A stretch of 64,000 nucleotides of DNA from contig WGNU01000006.1 in NCBI GenBank assembly GCA_016124385.1, positions 124,001-188,000 on the forward strand. Reading direction: 5' to 3'. The translations under genes were made by a program, and so were the position numbers. The stretch is from Alphaproteobacteria bacterium. Its GTDB lineage: Bacteria > Pseudomonadota > Alphaproteobacteria > Micropepsales > Micropepsaceae. Shown here piece after piece: positions 8,022 through 22,261 of the stretch. The notes under the pieces are model-generated. The model ran no database searches and was not told the DNA's origin. It worked only from the letters and a program-made list of their open reading frames with translations. How positions within the stretch are numbered: the stretch's first letter is position 1; every line of letters begins with the position of its first letter.

Positions 8022-8864
8022 ATGCTGCAAACGACGCTGCGACTTCGCGCTCTGCCGGGCTGCGGGGCGATGGCCGAGGGGATCGATCTGGCGGCGGTCG
8101 ATCGCGAGACCGCCGGGGCGCTGCGCCGGGGGCTGTTCGAGCACGGCGTTCTTTTCTTCCGCGACCAGACGCTCTCGCCCGAGGATCACATCCGTCTTGC
8201 CGAACTGATCGCGCCGATCGACGTCAACCGGTTCTTTCCGGCGGATTCGCGCTGGCCGATGATCGCGAAGGTCGAAAAGACCGCCGAGCAGCAGACCAAT
8301 ATCGGCGGCGGCTGGCACACGGACCACAGCTATGACGTCGCGCCCGCGATGGGCTCCATCCTCGTTGCGCGCGAATTGCCGCCGAGCGGCGGGGACACGC
8401 TCTTCGCCGACATGTACGCGGCCTATGAGACGCTCGACGAAGAAACGAAGCGGGAGGTCGCAACCCTCCGCGCGGTGCACGGCTCCGATCACGTGTTCGG
8501 CGAGAAGGGCGCCTACACGCAGACCGATCAACCCGCGCTCGCGCGCGGCGGCATCGAGACGCCGGAGTCGGTTCATCCCGTCGTCATCCGCCATCCCGGC
8601 AGCGGTAAAAAAGTGCTCTACGTCAATCCGGGTTTCACGCTCCGCTTCGAGGGCCGGACGCGCGAGGAGAGCCTGCCGCTCCTCATGAAGCTGTTCGCGC
8701 ACGCGATGGATCCCGCGCGCGTTTATCGCTTCGCATGGCGGCCGGGGTCGGTCGCGATGTGGGACAATCGCGCGACGTGGCATTTCGCGCTCAACGATTA
8801 TCACGGCCATTACCGGCTGATGCACCGCATCACGCTGGGGGGCGAGCCTCTCCAGGCGGCGTGA
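8022..8864 (+). CDS. TauD/TfdA-family Fe(II)/2-oxoglutarate dioxygenase
   Basis: 280-aa non-haem iron dioxygenase. The facial triad is visible: His99 and Asp101 in GGGWHTDHSY, and His254 in WDNRATWHFALNDY. The 2-oxoglutarate-binding arginine is likely one of the C-terminal arginines in HYRLMHR. The family includes taurine, alkylsulfate and 2,4-D dioxygenases; the substrate here cannot be told. The ATG at 8022 is chosen because GGGAGGA (8009-8015) sits six bases upstream. The gene is divergent from the Crp-like regulator. Confidence 0.9.
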   Translation: MLQTTLRLRALPGCGAMAEGIDLAAVDRETAGALRRGLFEHGVLFFRDQTLSPEDHIRLAELIAPIDVNRFFPADSRWPMIAKVEKTAEQQTNIGGGWHTDHSYDVAPAMGSILVARELPPSGGDTLFADMYAAYETLDEETKREVATLRAVHGSDHVFGEKGAYTQTDQPALARGGIETPESVHPVVIRHPGSGKKVLYVNPGFTLRFEGRTREESLPLLMKLFAHAMDPARVYRFAWRPGSVAMWDNRATWHFALNDYHGHYRLMHRITLGGEPLQAA

Positions 8865-9116
8865 CCGTTAAGGGTTGGCAAGCGCCGAGGCCGCTTCGCA
8901 CGCCACTGGCGCCCCGGGCCTGTGCGGAGAGGTGCCGTCATTCGTCCGTGCCCGGTAGACGGTAACCCGATCACCCAACGCCCATCCGGCCGGCGGGAAG
9001 GCGATTGCGACACTTGCATGAATCGGCGTGCCCGATCCCGTTTTCGGCCCAGATCCAGCCGGGTCCGTGTGACCCATATGATGCGATTGCCGATTGGGAG
9101 ACGGACTATTCATCCC
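8865..9116. other. Intergenic region before the pst promoter
   Basis: About 250 bases between the dioxygenase stop and the Pho box. I see no convincing gene, RNA or strong hairpin. Composition is like the surrounding core DNA. Confidence 0.4.
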
Positions 9117-9136
9117 GATGTCACGTCGTTGTCACA
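9117..9136 (+). promoter_or_regulatory. Pho box upstream of pstS
   Basis: Two direct TGTCAC repeats (9119-9124 and 9130-9135) with an exact 11-base period, the defining geometry of PhoB binding sites (one helical turn). It lies 85 bases before pstS. Known biology: phosphorylated PhoB activates pst under phosphate limitation. Neither phoB nor phoR is in this window. Confidence 0.72.
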
Positions 9137-9220
9137 TGGGCAGAGTAGCCGTCTCTGCATCCTCCGCCGCGGGGACTGGTTTGAGCGGGGGGCCGAAATC
9201 ACATCAGGAGTTATTCTATC

Positions 9221-10237
9221 ATGATGAATGGGCTGTTGGGTCGGGCCAGCACGATTGGCCTCAGCGCCGCCATCCTGGCGGGCTGGTCGGTGACCGCCGC
9301 GGCGGAAGAAATCATCCAGATCGACGGGTCGTCGACCGTGTTCCCGATCGCGGAAGCGGTGGCCGAAGAGTTCCAGATCGCTAACCCCAGCATCCGCGTG
9401 ACCGTTGGTCTCTCGGGCACGGGCGGCGGCTTCAAGAAGTTCTGCCGTGGCGAGACGGACATCTCGAACGCCTCGCGCCCGATCAAGGCGTCGGAAATGT
9501 CGGAGTGCGCCGCGGCTGGGATCTCCTACGTCGAAATGCCGGTCGCGTTCGACGCGCTCACGGTCGTCGTCAACCCGCAGAACACGTGGGCCGAGACCAT
9601 GACGGTCGAGCAGCTCAAGACGATCTGGGAGCCGGGCGCCGAGGGCAAGGTGATGGCCTGGAACCAGGTCGATGCGTCCTATCCGAGCGATCCGCTGGTG
9701 CTGTTCGCGCCGGGCACGGACTCGGGCACGTTCGAGTACTTCACGGAAGCGGTGAACGGCAAAGCCCGCGCCAGCCGCGCGGACTTTACGGCCTCTGAAG
9801 ACGACAACACGCTCGTCCAGGGCGTCGCCCAGGAAAAGGGCGGGATCGGCTATTTCGGCCTTGCGTACTTCACCGCGAACGCGGACCGCTTGAAGGCGGT
9901 GAAGATCGTCAACCCGCAAGGTGAGGCGGTCGAGCCGTCGAAGGCGACGGTTGAGTCCGGCACCTATGTGCCGCTCGCGCGTCCGATCTTCTCGTATGTC
10001 CGCGTCGACGCGCTGGACAAGCCGGCGGTCGCGCAGTTCGTCGAGTTCTACCTCGCCAATGCCGGCAAGTTGTCGGAAGAGGTGGGCTACGTTGCGCTCC
10101 CGGCCGAAGCCTATGCGAAGGCGCAGGAGCACGTGAACGCCCGCCGCGCCGGCACGGTGTTCGGCGGTGCGAACAAGATCGGTATCCCGATCATGGACGT
10201 CGTGAACGCGGAAGCGAGCTCGACGCCGACGGAGTAA
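9221..10237 (+). CDS. pstS: Phosphate ABC transporter substrate-binding protein
   Basis: 338-aa periplasmic phosphate-binding protein. A Sec signal peptide is followed by mature residues after AAA|EE. The phosphate-binding signature [12 protein letters not shown] opens the mature domain, and the second loop has [20 protein letters not shown]. It is the longer PstS type common in Alphaproteobacteria. AGGAG (9206-9210) precedes the first of two adjacent ATG codons. A Pho box precedes the gene and a strong hairpin follows it, so it is likely made in excess over the membrane components. Confidence 0.95.
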   Translation: MMNGLLGRASTIGLSAAILAGWSVTAAAEEIIQIDGSSTVFPIAEAVAEEFQIANPSIRVTVGLSGTGGGFKKFCRGETDISNASRPIKASEMSECAAAGISYVEMPVAFDALTVVVNPQNTWAETMTVEQLKTIWEPGAEGKVMAWNQVDASYPSDPLVLFAPGTDSGTFEYFTEAVNGKARASRADFTASEDDNTLVQGVAQEKGGIGYFGLAYFTANADRLKAVKIVNPQGEAVEPSKATVESGTYVPLARPIFSYVRVDALDKPAVAQFVEFYLANAGKLSEEVGYVALPAEAYAKAQEHVNARRAGTVFGGANKIGIPIMDVVNAEASSTPTE

Positions 10238-10254
10238 CCCGTTTCACGGGAAGA

Positions 10255-10278
10255 GGGGCGGTTCAGCAGAACCGCCCC
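10255..10278 (+). terminator. Hairpin between pstS and pstC (attenuator or 3' stabiliser)
   Basis: A perfect 10-bp stem GGGGCGGTTC / GAACCGCCCC with an AGCA loop, followed by TT. Its position 18 bases after the pstS stop suggests partial termination or mRNA stabilisation, which would raise binding protein over permease. Confidence 0.6.
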
Positions 10279-10361
10279 TTGTCCGTGCGACTGGATCGTT
10301 CGACGTGCCGTCGCCTCTTGTCTTCCGTTTCGTTCCGTAACCTTCCACGTTCGGGCTCATC

Positions 10362-11297
10362 ATGGCCGCTGCCTCCGCCGCCAAGCCGCCCCGCCGGCGC
10401 GTCACTCACAAGCTCAGCGAGCGGATCATCGAGTGGCTGCTTTTCCTGGCCGCGGCCTCGTCGGTCGCCGTGACGGTCGGCATCGTCTACGTGCTGGTCT
10501 TTGAGTCCTACGTCTTCTTCGAGTATCTGTGGAAAGAAGGCCGGCTCACCGAATTCTTCACCCATACACGTTGGACGCCGGCGTTCGACGACGCGGAATA
10601 CGGCATCCTGCCGCTCCTCAACGGTACCATCCTGATCGCGGGCATCGCGCTTCTGATCGCGGTGCCCTTCGGGTTGACGACTGCCATCTATATTTCCGAG
10701 TTCGCAGGCCCTCGCGCGCGCGAGGTCATTAAGCCGATCATGGAAATCCTCAGCGACGTGCCGACGGTCGTTTACGGCTATTTCGCCTTCCTGTTCGTCA
10801 CGCCACTCCTGAAGGCGACGCTGTTCCCCGACATCTCCGCCTTCAATGCCTTGTCGGCGGGCCTGGTGATGGGGATCATGATCATTCCTTATGTCGCCTC
10901 GGTCAGCGAGGACGCGATGCGCGCCGTGCCGATGTCGCTGCGCGAAGGCTCCTTCGCGATGGGTGCGACGCGGTTGGAGACCGCGATCCGCGTCGTCTTC
11001 CCGGCCGCGATTTCGGGTGTGCTGGCGGCTTTCATCCTGGGGATCAGCCGCGCAGTCGGCGAGACGATGATCGTGAAGATCGCCGCGGGCTCGCAGCCCG
11101 TCATGACGCTTGATCCCACCGAATCGGCGGCAACGATCACGGCTTTCATCGTCGCGATTTCGCATGGCGACCTGCCTTACGGCTCGCTCGCCTATCTCTC
11201 GATCTACGCGGCGGGCCTGACGCTCTTCGTCATGACGCTCAGCTTCAATCTCATCGCGTTCTTTATCCGCAAGCGTTACCGGGAGATCTACGAATGA
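10362..11297 (+). CDS. pstC: Phosphate ABC transporter permease PstC
   Basis: 311-aa inner-membrane permease. A basic N-terminus precedes a first membrane segment (about residues 27-50), then a periplasmic loop and a five- or six-helix core. The coupling (EAA) loop is visible as REGSFAMGATRLETAIRVVF. The conserved ISRAVGETMIV segment near the C-terminus is typical of PstC/PstA. The gene ends in an ATGA overlap with pstA. Confidence 0.94.
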   Translation: MAAASAAKPPRRRVTHKLSERIIEWLLFLAAASSVAVTVGIVYVLVFESYVFFEYLWKEGRLTEFFTHTRWTPAFDDAEYGILPLLNGTILIAGIALLIAVPFGLTTAIYISEFAGPRAREVIKPIMEILSDVPTVVYGYFAFLFVTPLLKATLFPDISAFNALSAGLVMGIMIIPYVASVSEDAMRAVPMSLREGSFAMGATRLETAIRVVFPAAISGVLAAFILGISRAVGETMIVKIAAGSQPVMTLDPTESAATITAFIVAISHGDLPYGSLAYLSIYAAGLTLFVMTLSFNLIAFFIRKRYREIYE

Positions 11298-12232
11298 GCG
11301 AGGTCGCCGCGGTTACTTTCAATCTCAAGCAGGTGCGGTCAAAACTTGCTGGCCGCAAGCGCGCTGACCGGCTCTATGTGCTCGTCGGGCTGTCGGCGAC
11401 GGTGCTCGGCATGATCACGCTGGGCGCGCTGATCGGCTCGCTCGTCATCGACGGGTCGGAGCGCTTCTCCTATGAGTTCTTCACGAATTTCCCCTCCCGG
11501 TTCCCGGCGCGCGCGGGGATCCTTTCCGCTTGGGTCGGGTCGCTCCTGATCCTTGTCGTTACCGCTTTGATCGGGATTCCGCTCGGCGTGGCGTCGGGCA
11601 TCTATCTTGAGGAATATGCGCCGAAGAACATTTTCACCTCGATCATCGAGATCAACGTGAACAATCTGGCGGGCGTGCCCTCGATCGTGTTCGGCCTCTT
11701 GGCCCTTGGCCTGTTCGTCTATGTGTTCGGCCTCGGCAAGTCGATCCTAACGGGCGGGCTTACCCTCGCGCTCCTGATCCTGCCGGTCATTATCGTTGCG
11801 ACGCGCGAGGCGGTGCGCGCCATCCCGCCGTCAATCCGCGAGGCGGCCTATGCGGTGGGCGCCACCAAATGGCAGATGATCTACGATCACGTGCTGCCCT
11901 ATGCCTCGGCCGGCGTGCTCACCGGCACCATCATCGGGCTTGGCCGCGCGCTTGGCGAGACCGCGCCTCTCATCACGATCGGCGCGCTCACCTTCATCGC
12001 CTATCTCCCGGCGGCGCCCCTTCAGCTGGAGTGGCCGTTCCTCAATTTCGAGTGGCTTCTGGCCGGCTTCACGGTGCTGCCGATCCAGACTTACAATTGG
12101 ACGTCGCGGCCCGAGCCGGCTTTCCAGGCCAACGCCGCGGCGGCCGCGTTCACGCTGTTGATGACGACGCTTACGATCAATCTGACGGCGATCATCTTCC
12201 GGTACCGGCTTCGCCGGCGCATCAAGTGGTAG
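11294..12232 (+). CDS. pstA: Phosphate ABC transporter permease PstA
   Basis: 312-aa second permease of the phosphate importer. Six predicted membrane helices. The EAA coupling loop is [20 protein letters not shown], and [18 protein letters not shown] is the PstA signature. The gene overlaps pstC by four bases and is followed after 10 bases by pstB, so the three are co-expressed. Confidence 0.95.
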   Translation: MSEVAAVTFNLKQVRSKLAGRKRADRLYVLVGLSATVLGMITLGALIGSLVIDGSERFSYEFFTNFPSRFPARAGILSAWVGSLLILVVTALIGIPLGVASGIYLEEYAPKNIFTSIIEINVNNLAGVPSIVFGLLALGLFVYVFGLGKSILTGGLTLALLILPVIIVATREAVRAIPPSIREAAYAVGATKWQMIYDHVLPYASAGVLTGTIIGLGRALGETAPLITIGALTFIAYLPAAPLQLEWPFLNFEWLLAGFTVLPIQTYNWTSRPEPAFQANAAAAAFTLLMTTLTINLTAIIFRYRLRRRIKW

Positions 12233-12242
12233 GGGCACGAGG

Positions 12243-13052
12243 ATGAACAAGGCCGTCATGCAATCGGAGCTGAAGACGCCGGGGGTGACGAAACCCAAGG
12301 CGGAATGCCGCAACCTGAATTTCTTCTACGGCTCGAACAACGCGCTGAAGAACATCAACCTGCAAATCGAAGACAGGGCCGTCACTGCCCTGATCGGCCC
12401 GTCGGGCTGCGGCAAGTCGACATTGCTGCGCTGCTTCAACCGGATGCATGATCTCTATCCGGACAATCGCTACGAAGGCGAGATCAAGCTGTTCCCGGAC
12501 GGGATCAACATCGTGAGCTCGCGGGTGGATGCGATCGAGATGCGGTTGCGCATCGGCATGGTCTTCCAGAAGCCGAACCCGTTTCCGAAATCGATCTATG
12601 AGAATATCGCCTACGGACTGCGTATCCGTGGCGACCGCATCAAGAAAAGCGAACTCGACGACCGCGTGCAGAAAGCGCTCGAGGGCGCGGCACTGTGGAA
12701 CGAGGTGAAGGACCGCCTGAAGGAGCCGGGAACGTCACTCTCGGGTGGTCAGCAGCAGCGCCTGTGTATCGCGCGGGCGCTTGCGACCGATCCTGAAATC
12801 ATTCTGTTCGACGAACCGACCTCCGCGCTCGACCCGCTCTCCACGGCCAAGGTCGAGGAGCTGATTGGCGAGTTGAACGGCAAGGTCACCATCCTCATCG
12901 TCACGCACAACATGCAGCAGGCCGCGCGCATTTCGAAGAACACGGTCTTCATGTATCTGGGTGAAGTCATTGAGGCGGACGGGACCGAGAAGGTCTTCAC
13001 AAACCCCAGCCAGCAGAAGACCCACGAGTACATCACCGGCCGCTTCGGCTAG
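12243..13052 (+). CDS. pstB: Phosphate ABC transporter ATP-binding protein
   Basis: 269-aa ATPase. Walker A is GPSGCGKST (residues 52-60), the signature is [15 protein letters not shown], Walker B is [13 protein letters not shown], and the switch histidine is in [11 protein letters not shown]. The length and the [10 protein letters not shown] segment are typical of PstB. A strong hairpin follows, ending the operon; the usual phoU partner is not next to it. Confidence 0.97.
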   Translation: MNKAVMQSELKTPGVTKPKAECRNLNFFYGSNNALKNINLQIEDRAVTALIGPSGCGKSTLLRCFNRMHDLYPDNRYEGEIKLFPDGINIVSSRVDAIEMRLRIGMVFQKPNPFPKSIYENIAYGLRIRGDRIKKSELDDRVQKALEGAALWNEVKDRLKEPGTSLSGGQQQRLCIARALATDPEIILFDEPTSALDPLSTAKVEELIGELNGKVTILIVTHNMQQAARISKNTVFMYLGEVIEADGTEKVFTNPSQQKTHEYITGRFG

Positions 13053-13079
13053 AGCCCGCTAGACTGGTCCAAGTCGGGG

Positions 13080-13108
13080 AAACGGCCGCGCCATTTGCGC
13101 GGCCGTTT
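13080..13108 (+). terminator. Terminator of the pstSCAB operon
   Basis: A perfect 11-bp stem AAACGGCCGCG / CGCGGCCGTTT around a seven-base loop, ending in TTT, located 28 bases after pstB. Confidence 0.7.
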
Positions 13109-13138
13109 GCGCGTTATCGCCCGTGTTCGGGGCGGAGC

Positions 13139-13169
13139 TTGACCTTACCATCATGGGAAGGTCCACCTT
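13139..13169 (+). promoter_or_regulatory. CueR-type promoter and operator of copA
   Basis: TTGACC (-35, 13139-13144) and CACCTT (-10, 13164-13169) are separated by an overlong 19-base spacer that contains the dyad ACCTT-n-CCAT-n-ATGG-n-AAGGT (13142-13162). The layout closely matches the E. coli copA promoter. MerR-family activators need exactly this spacing: they twist the DNA to align the boxes. The cognate regulator is encoded after copA. Confidence 0.8.
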
Positions 13170-13194
13170 TGTCGTTCCTCTATAGGAGGAAGGC

Positions 13195-15558
<2,364 letters not shown>

Positions 15559-15570
15559 GGAGACAAGTCC

Positions 15571-16002
15571 ATGAACATCGGCGATGCCGCGCGGCAATCA
15601 GGCGTCTCGGCGAAGATGATCCGCTACTACGAATCCATCGGGCTGATCGCCCCGGCGGGACGCAGCGAAGCGGGCTACCGGGTCTACGAGGCAGACGACG
15701 TGCACCGGCTGCGCTTCATCCGCCGCGCCCGCGATCTGGGGTTTCCGTTAGAGACGATCAGCGCGCTGCTCGACCTCTGGGGCAACCGGCGGCGGCGGAG
15801 CGAACAGGTCAAGGCATTGGCGCTCCATCATGTCGCGGCGATGAAGGAGCAGATCGCCAATCTGCAGGCGATGGTCAGCACGATCGAGCATCTGGCGGAG
15901 ACGTGCCACGGCGATGGGCGGCCGGATTGCCCGATCATCGATGAGCTGGCCGCGCCGCCTACTCGATCGCGTCGAGAAGGCCGTCCGTCAGGCCGAGCTT
16001 GA
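15571..16002 (+). CDS. cueR: Copper-responsive MerR-family regulator CueR
   Basis: 143-aa MerR-type activator. The N-terminal winged helix begins MNIGDAARQSGVSAKMIRYYE, followed by the dimerisation helix and the metal loop. Cys112 and Cys120 (TCHGDGRPDC) fall at the same positions as the Cu(I)-binding pair of E. coli CueR. It sits 12 bases after copA, so it is probably co-transcribed and activates its own operon. Its 3' end overlaps the convergent hypothetical gene by 44 bases; the basic C-terminal tail after DEL is probably dispensable. Confidence 0.93.
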   Translation: MNIGDAARQSGVSAKMIRYYESIGLIAPAGRSEAGYRVYEADDVHRLRFIRRARDLGFPLETISALLDLWGNRRRRSEQVKALALHHVAAMKEQIANLQAMVSTIEHLAETCHGDGRPDCPIIDELAAPPTRSRREGRPSGRA

Positions 16003-17146
16003 GGCCGAGCGAGACGAAGCCGCCGTCGAAATAATCCGAGCCTTCGTTGGCGCCGCCAGAGAGCTGCACCCAGACTCCATCCATCACGCGCACATCGAGC
16101 GTGCCGGCGAGCTTGAGGAATTCATCGTCCTCAAGGCCCGCCGCATCGAACGCGATCGTCGTCCAGGCGGCATAGGCATCGATGCGGAAACTGGGGCGCT
16201 GATAAGCAAGGCCCGCGCCCGCCTCGACCAAGTCACCGTCGGCGGTGGCGTTGGCGGCTAGATCGAAGCGCTTGCCGACATTGCCGCGCAGGAAGCCGAA
16301 ATAGGCATAGCGGCCATCCGCATCGATCGGTCCGCGATAGGAGGTCCAGGCGCTCGTGCCGTCATAATCGAAGGCGAGAAGCGCCGAACGGTCCGAACGT
16401 CCGGCGAGCCCGAGGCCGAGCTTCCAGGACGGTCGCGCGAGGAGCCGCGCCGTCGCGCGATCGCGGCACTGTTCCCAGGCGGCGAGGTAGTCGTCGGCCG
16501 GCGCTTCCTTCAAGAGCTGCAATTGCAGCGCATCGATGTCGAGGTCGGCGCCGGTCTCGAGCGCCTCGGCGATGCGGGCTGCGAGTTCGCTCGCGACCTT
16601 TTCATGCACCGGCGCGCGATAGCGCTCCCACGCCTCATCCACGCAAGCGATGCTCTCCTCGTCGAAGCGATGATCCTGCGCATCCAGCAATTGCGTCTGA
16701 ACGCCGAGCGCGAGCGAGAGCGCGTCCACCTCCTCCACATCATCGAGACCGGCACCCAGACTGATGTTCGTGCGCGCGAGGATGCGATCGAGCGCCGACA
16801 ACTCGTTGCGGTACTCGCCAAGCGTCAAATCGCGGCTGCCGATCCAATAGGGTGTCATGCTCGCGGCGATCGCGAGACCGGAGCTCACGCCGTCGCTCAG
16901 ATTGGCGACGTCGTAGTCGAAGTCGCGGTAGACGCCGGCATCGGCGGAGTTCTCCGGCGAGATGCCGAGGGCGATGAGTGCGGGCGGGGCGGGCGCGAAA
17001 AGATCGACGTCGAAGGCATCGGCCTTCAGAAGCGCGCGGTCGGATTTGCGGCGCGGGTCATCGTCCAGCGTCTGGCCGAGCGCCGGCAGCGCGGCAAGCG
17101 TCAGGGCCAGCGCCGCGCCGGCCCAAGCCTGCGTCCGCGCGCTCAT
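15959..17146 (-). CDS. Exported protein of unknown function, probable beta-rich C-terminus
   Basis: 395 aa, not recognised. There is a clear signal peptide (residues 1-24, ending ALPALGQ). A helical middle follows, with many acidic and Ala/Leu repeats and two isolated cysteines (SIACVDEAW, WEQCRDRA) that could form a disulfide. The C-terminal 170 residues alternate polar and hydrophobic residues with frequent Gly/Tyr (FGFLRGNVGKRFDLAANAT, VQLSGGANEGSDYF). That pattern suggests outer-membrane or beta-sandwich strands, although the last residue is Glu rather than Phe. It overlaps the upstream gene by ATGA, so the two form an operon. Confidence 0.7.
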   Translation of the reverse strand: MSARTQAWAGAALALTLAALPALGQTLDDDPRRKSDRALLKADAFDVDLFAPAPPALIALGISPENSADAGVYRDFDYDVANLSDGVSSGLAIAASMTPYWIGSRDLTLGEYRNELSALDRILARTNISLGAGLDDVEEVDALSLALGVQTQLLDAQDHRFDEESIACVDEAWERYRAPVHEKVASELAARIAEALETGADLDIDALQLQLLKEAPADDYLAAWEQCRDRATARLLARPSWKLGLGLAGRSDRSALLAFDYDGTSAWTSYRGPIDADGRYAYFGFLRGNVGKRFDLAANATADGDLVEAGAGLAYQRPSFRIDAYAAWTTIAFDAAGLEDDEFLKLAGTLDVRVMDGVWVQLSGGANEGSDYFDGGFVSLGLKLGLTDGLLDAIE

Positions 17147-17526
17147 CGCATCTTCACCCGGATGCGGAGCACTTCAGGACTGCCGACCCACTCAGCCGTG
17201 TTGACCTTGCGCGTCGCACGCTTCTGCGGATTGGCGACGGTGCCGCGCAGGATCGCACCACCCTGCGCGAGGCTACGCGTATAGGCGGGGGCGAAGAAGA
17301 TGCGCTGCGTCGGCGTGATGACGCCCCAGACGAGATAGCGCTCCTCGCGCAGGGGTAATTCCCAAGCGATGAGGGCGGGATCGAAACGCGGGCGGGCGGG
17401 AACGGCCTGCTGGCCGAGGGTCGTCAGCACGCCCTGGATTGGCAATTGGCCGCTCGCGCGCAGTTCGAGCACCAGCGATCCGCCGGACGCGGAAACGACG
17501 AAGTCGTGCACCGAGATGCCTGCCAT
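17143..17526 (-). CDS. Hypothetical protein encoded with the exported 395-aa protein
   Basis: 127 aa from the ATG at 17526; a GTG at 17541 would add five residues. The sequence is beta-strand-like (VHDFVVSASGGSLVLELRA, YLVWGVITPTQRIFFAPAY) with a basic end. No signal peptide or membrane segment is evident. Its stop overlaps the start of the downstream gene, so the products probably act together. I do not recognise the family. Confidence 0.6.
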   Translation of the reverse strand: MAGISVHDFVVSASGGSLVLELRASGQLPIQGVLTTLGQQAVPARPRFDPALIAWELPLREERYLVWGVITPTQRIFFAPAYTRSLAQGGAILRGTVANPQKRATRKVNTAEWVGSPEVLRIRVKMR

Positions 17527-17541
17527 GCCGTCGTGCCCCAC

Positions 17542-17867
17542 CTCGCGCGACCCCGGCTTGTCGCCAGCCGGGACCGGTCACCCCGTCATTTAGCTTAACG
17601 GAGGGCGCGTGACGGCCGCAGCCTCTAGGCTCGGCAAGGCCGGGAAATCAGCCAAAGATTTGCCCGCTGTGGCTCAAGCGGCACGCCCAGAGGGATGCGG
17701 GTGCGGAAAACCCACTGTTTCGTGGCCGATGCCGGGCGCACGCCGCGGGCCAAACGGGCCTCGCGGGTCTTAGCGAGACCTTAACCCGGCAATGCCAATT
17801 TTAGCTGCGAGGCGAGGACAAAGGGCGTCATTCGCCTCGGTTGAATGGGTCGAGCGGAGGCCGGGGC
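17542..17867. other. Intergenic region between divergent genes
   Basis: Roughly 325 bases without a gene. A 7-bp stem CCCGGCT / AGCCGGG lies at 17552-17572. The rest has GC-rich short inverted repeats but no clear promoter or riboswitch consensus. It must contain the start signals for the histidine kinase and the hypothetical pair. Confidence 0.4.
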
Positions 17868-19223
17868 GTGGTGGGTCTGGCGTCACAAGCACTTTCGCAG
17901 CAAGACGACGCGGACACCGACGACGCGGTCACCGACGAGGCTGGCCGGCTCGCGGCGCTTCAGTCCCTCGAAATCCTCGACAGCGGGTCTGACCCTCGCT
18001 TCGAGAAAATCACAGGACTTGCGCAGTCGCGATTCAAGACTCCAATCGCGCTGATTTCGTTGGTGGATTCCGATCGGCAATGGTTCAAGAGCCGGATCGG
18101 ACTAGAGGTAAATGAGACGCCGCGTGACATCTCGTTCTGCACGCGAGCGATCGAAAGCAACGACGTCTTCGTCGTCGAGGATGCGAGCCAAGATCCACGG
18201 TTCATGGGCAACCCGCTGGTTACCGGGGCGCCGAATATCCGCTTCTACGCGGGCGCACCGCTGAAAACCGTGAGTGGCCACAATATCGGCACGCTCTGCA
18301 TCATCGATACCTCTCCAAGAGCGTTCAGCGACGATGACCGCGCGCATTTGACACTGCTTGCAGCCGTCGCCGTCGAGCAAATGGAGCTGCGCGCCCTTCG
18401 GCTGCGGCTCGCCCGGGAACAAGAGGTCCGGCAAGAGGCCGAGCGCGTCATTGAAGCGAAGACCCGCGAATTGTCCGACGCCAAGATTGCCGCAGAACTG
18501 GCCAGCCGCGCCAAGTCTGAGTTCCTAGCCAATATGGGCCACGAGCTGCGTACGCCGCTCAACGCCATCATTGGATTTGCGGATCTGCTCCTGCGCGGCC
18601 TCGCTGGGCCGATCGCCGATCGTCAGCGTGACTATCTCACGCATATTCACGGCGGCGGCCAGCATCTTCTTTCCGTCTTCAATCAGGTCTTGGCGATGGC
18701 GGCCATTGATCTTGGCCGTCTCAGCCTCGATCCTGTAGCCATCAAGCCAGCGGCCGCATTGGCAACGGCTGTCGCGTCGCTGCGCGAACCGGCGGAACGC
18801 GCCGGCCTCGATGTCGTTCTGGATGCGCCGATGGATCTTCCCGATTTCGAGGCGGACGAGGCCGCCGTCCTTCAGATCCTAAGCAACCTTCTGAGCAATG
18901 CGATCAAGTTTTCGCCCTCCGGGGGCGCCGTCGCGATCGGCGCCGAGACCGTTCCGGATGGTATCCGGTTCTGTATCGAGGATTGGGGGCAGGGTATTCC
19001 GCCGGATAGACTGGGCGATGTTTGCCGCCCGTTCGTGCAGGCCAATAGTGGCCTTTCCCGGACTCACGAGGGTACCGGCCTGGGGCTTGCGATCGCCAAA
19101 GGACTGCTCGAGGCGCATGGCGGGACGCTGGTACTGGAGAGCCAGATCGGCAAGGGAACCCGTGCCTATGCGTGCTTTCCTCTCGCGGCGGCCGCGTTGA
19201 CACGCGGGCGCCAGGCTTCTTAA
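17868..19223 (+). CDS. Cytosolic GAF-domain sensor histidine kinase
   Basis: 451 aa with no membrane segment. A GAF domain (about residues 30-180; [20 protein letters not shown], then PRDISFC and GTLCIIDT) is of the type seen in many soluble sensors. A coiled coil connects to HisKA with the phospho-acceptor His225 in [15 protein letters not shown]. The HATPase domain has [10 protein letters not shown] and the G boxes DWGQGIP and [20 protein letters not shown]. No response regulator is adjacent. GTG at 17868 is chosen because GGAGG at 17856-17860 precedes it; a TTG at 17841 is possible. The signal is unknown. Confidence 0.85.
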   Translation: MVGLASQALSQQDDADTDDAVTDEAGRLAALQSLEILDSGSDPRFEKITGLAQSRFKTPIALISLVDSDRQWFKSRIGLEVNETPRDISFCTRAIESNDVFVVEDASQDPRFMGNPLVTGAPNIRFYAGAPLKTVSGHNIGTLCIIDTSPRAFSDDDRAHLTLLAAVAVEQMELRALRLRLAREQEVRQEAERVIEAKTRELSDAKIAAELASRAKSEFLANMGHELRTPLNAIIGFADLLLRGLAGPIADRQRDYLTHIHGGGQHLLSVFNQVLAMAAIDLGRLSLDPVAIKPAAALATAVASLREPAERAGLDVVLDAPMDLPDFEADEAAVLQILSNLLSNAIKFSPSGGAVAIGAETVPDGIRFCIEDWGQGIPPDRLGDVCRPFVQANSGLSRTHEGTGLGLAIAKGLLEAHGGTLVLESQIGKGTRAYACFPLAAAALTRGRQAS

Positions 19224-19228
19224 CTCGC

Positions 19229-21830
<2,602 letters not shown>

Positions 21831-21933
21831 GCAACACAACTCCGCCAGCGGCGGCACGCGAGAGCGGCGTGCCGGGCCGGTCGGCAAGCCTAGGCCGCAA
21901 ACCCTAATCGGGCGTTAGGCATGGGAGGGGCGG

Positions 21934-22152
21934 TTAGATCTCATCGGCCCCGCGGCCGGTGTTCATCCAGCGGATGAGGGGCATCAGCGGCAGGATCCAG
22001 GCAAAACCGGCGATCGCGTAATAGGCGAGCGTGACCGCCCAATGGGCGTCCGGCAGAATCTCAACGCCGATCCGCATCGCGATCAGCGCGTAGATGAACA
22101 GCCACGCCAACATGACGAATAGCCCTATCAATTTCTTAACGCGAACGTGCAT
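21934..22152 (-). CDS. DUF2842 family small membrane protein
   Basis: 72 aa with two transmembrane helices (about residues 9-28 and 37-60) joined by GVEILPDAHW, matching the DUF2842 family, which is typically found near ctaA in Alphaproteobacteria. The ATG at 22152 gives the family N-terminus MHVRVKKLIG. Its role is unknown; the neighbourhood suggests a link to the respiratory chain. Confidence 0.75.
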   Translation of the reverse strand: MHVRVKKLIGLFVMLAWLFIYALIAMRIGVEILPDAHWAVTLAYYAIAGFAWILPLMPLIRWMNTGRGADEI

Positions 22153-22261
22153 AGTTGGACCTTGAGCGTGAATTGCCGCCCCCCGGCCGCACGCTCCACC
22201 AGCGCGCGGATTTTCGCCGCGGCCTCCTCGGCGATCCGCGACAGGAAGAGGATCTCGATCG

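Noticed and set aside
17665-17770. GC-rich segment with AGGGATGCGGGTGCGGAA, vaguely like a cobalamin riboswitch
   Set aside because: No B12 box, no matching core order, and the downstream gene is a histidine kinase rather than a cobalamin gene.
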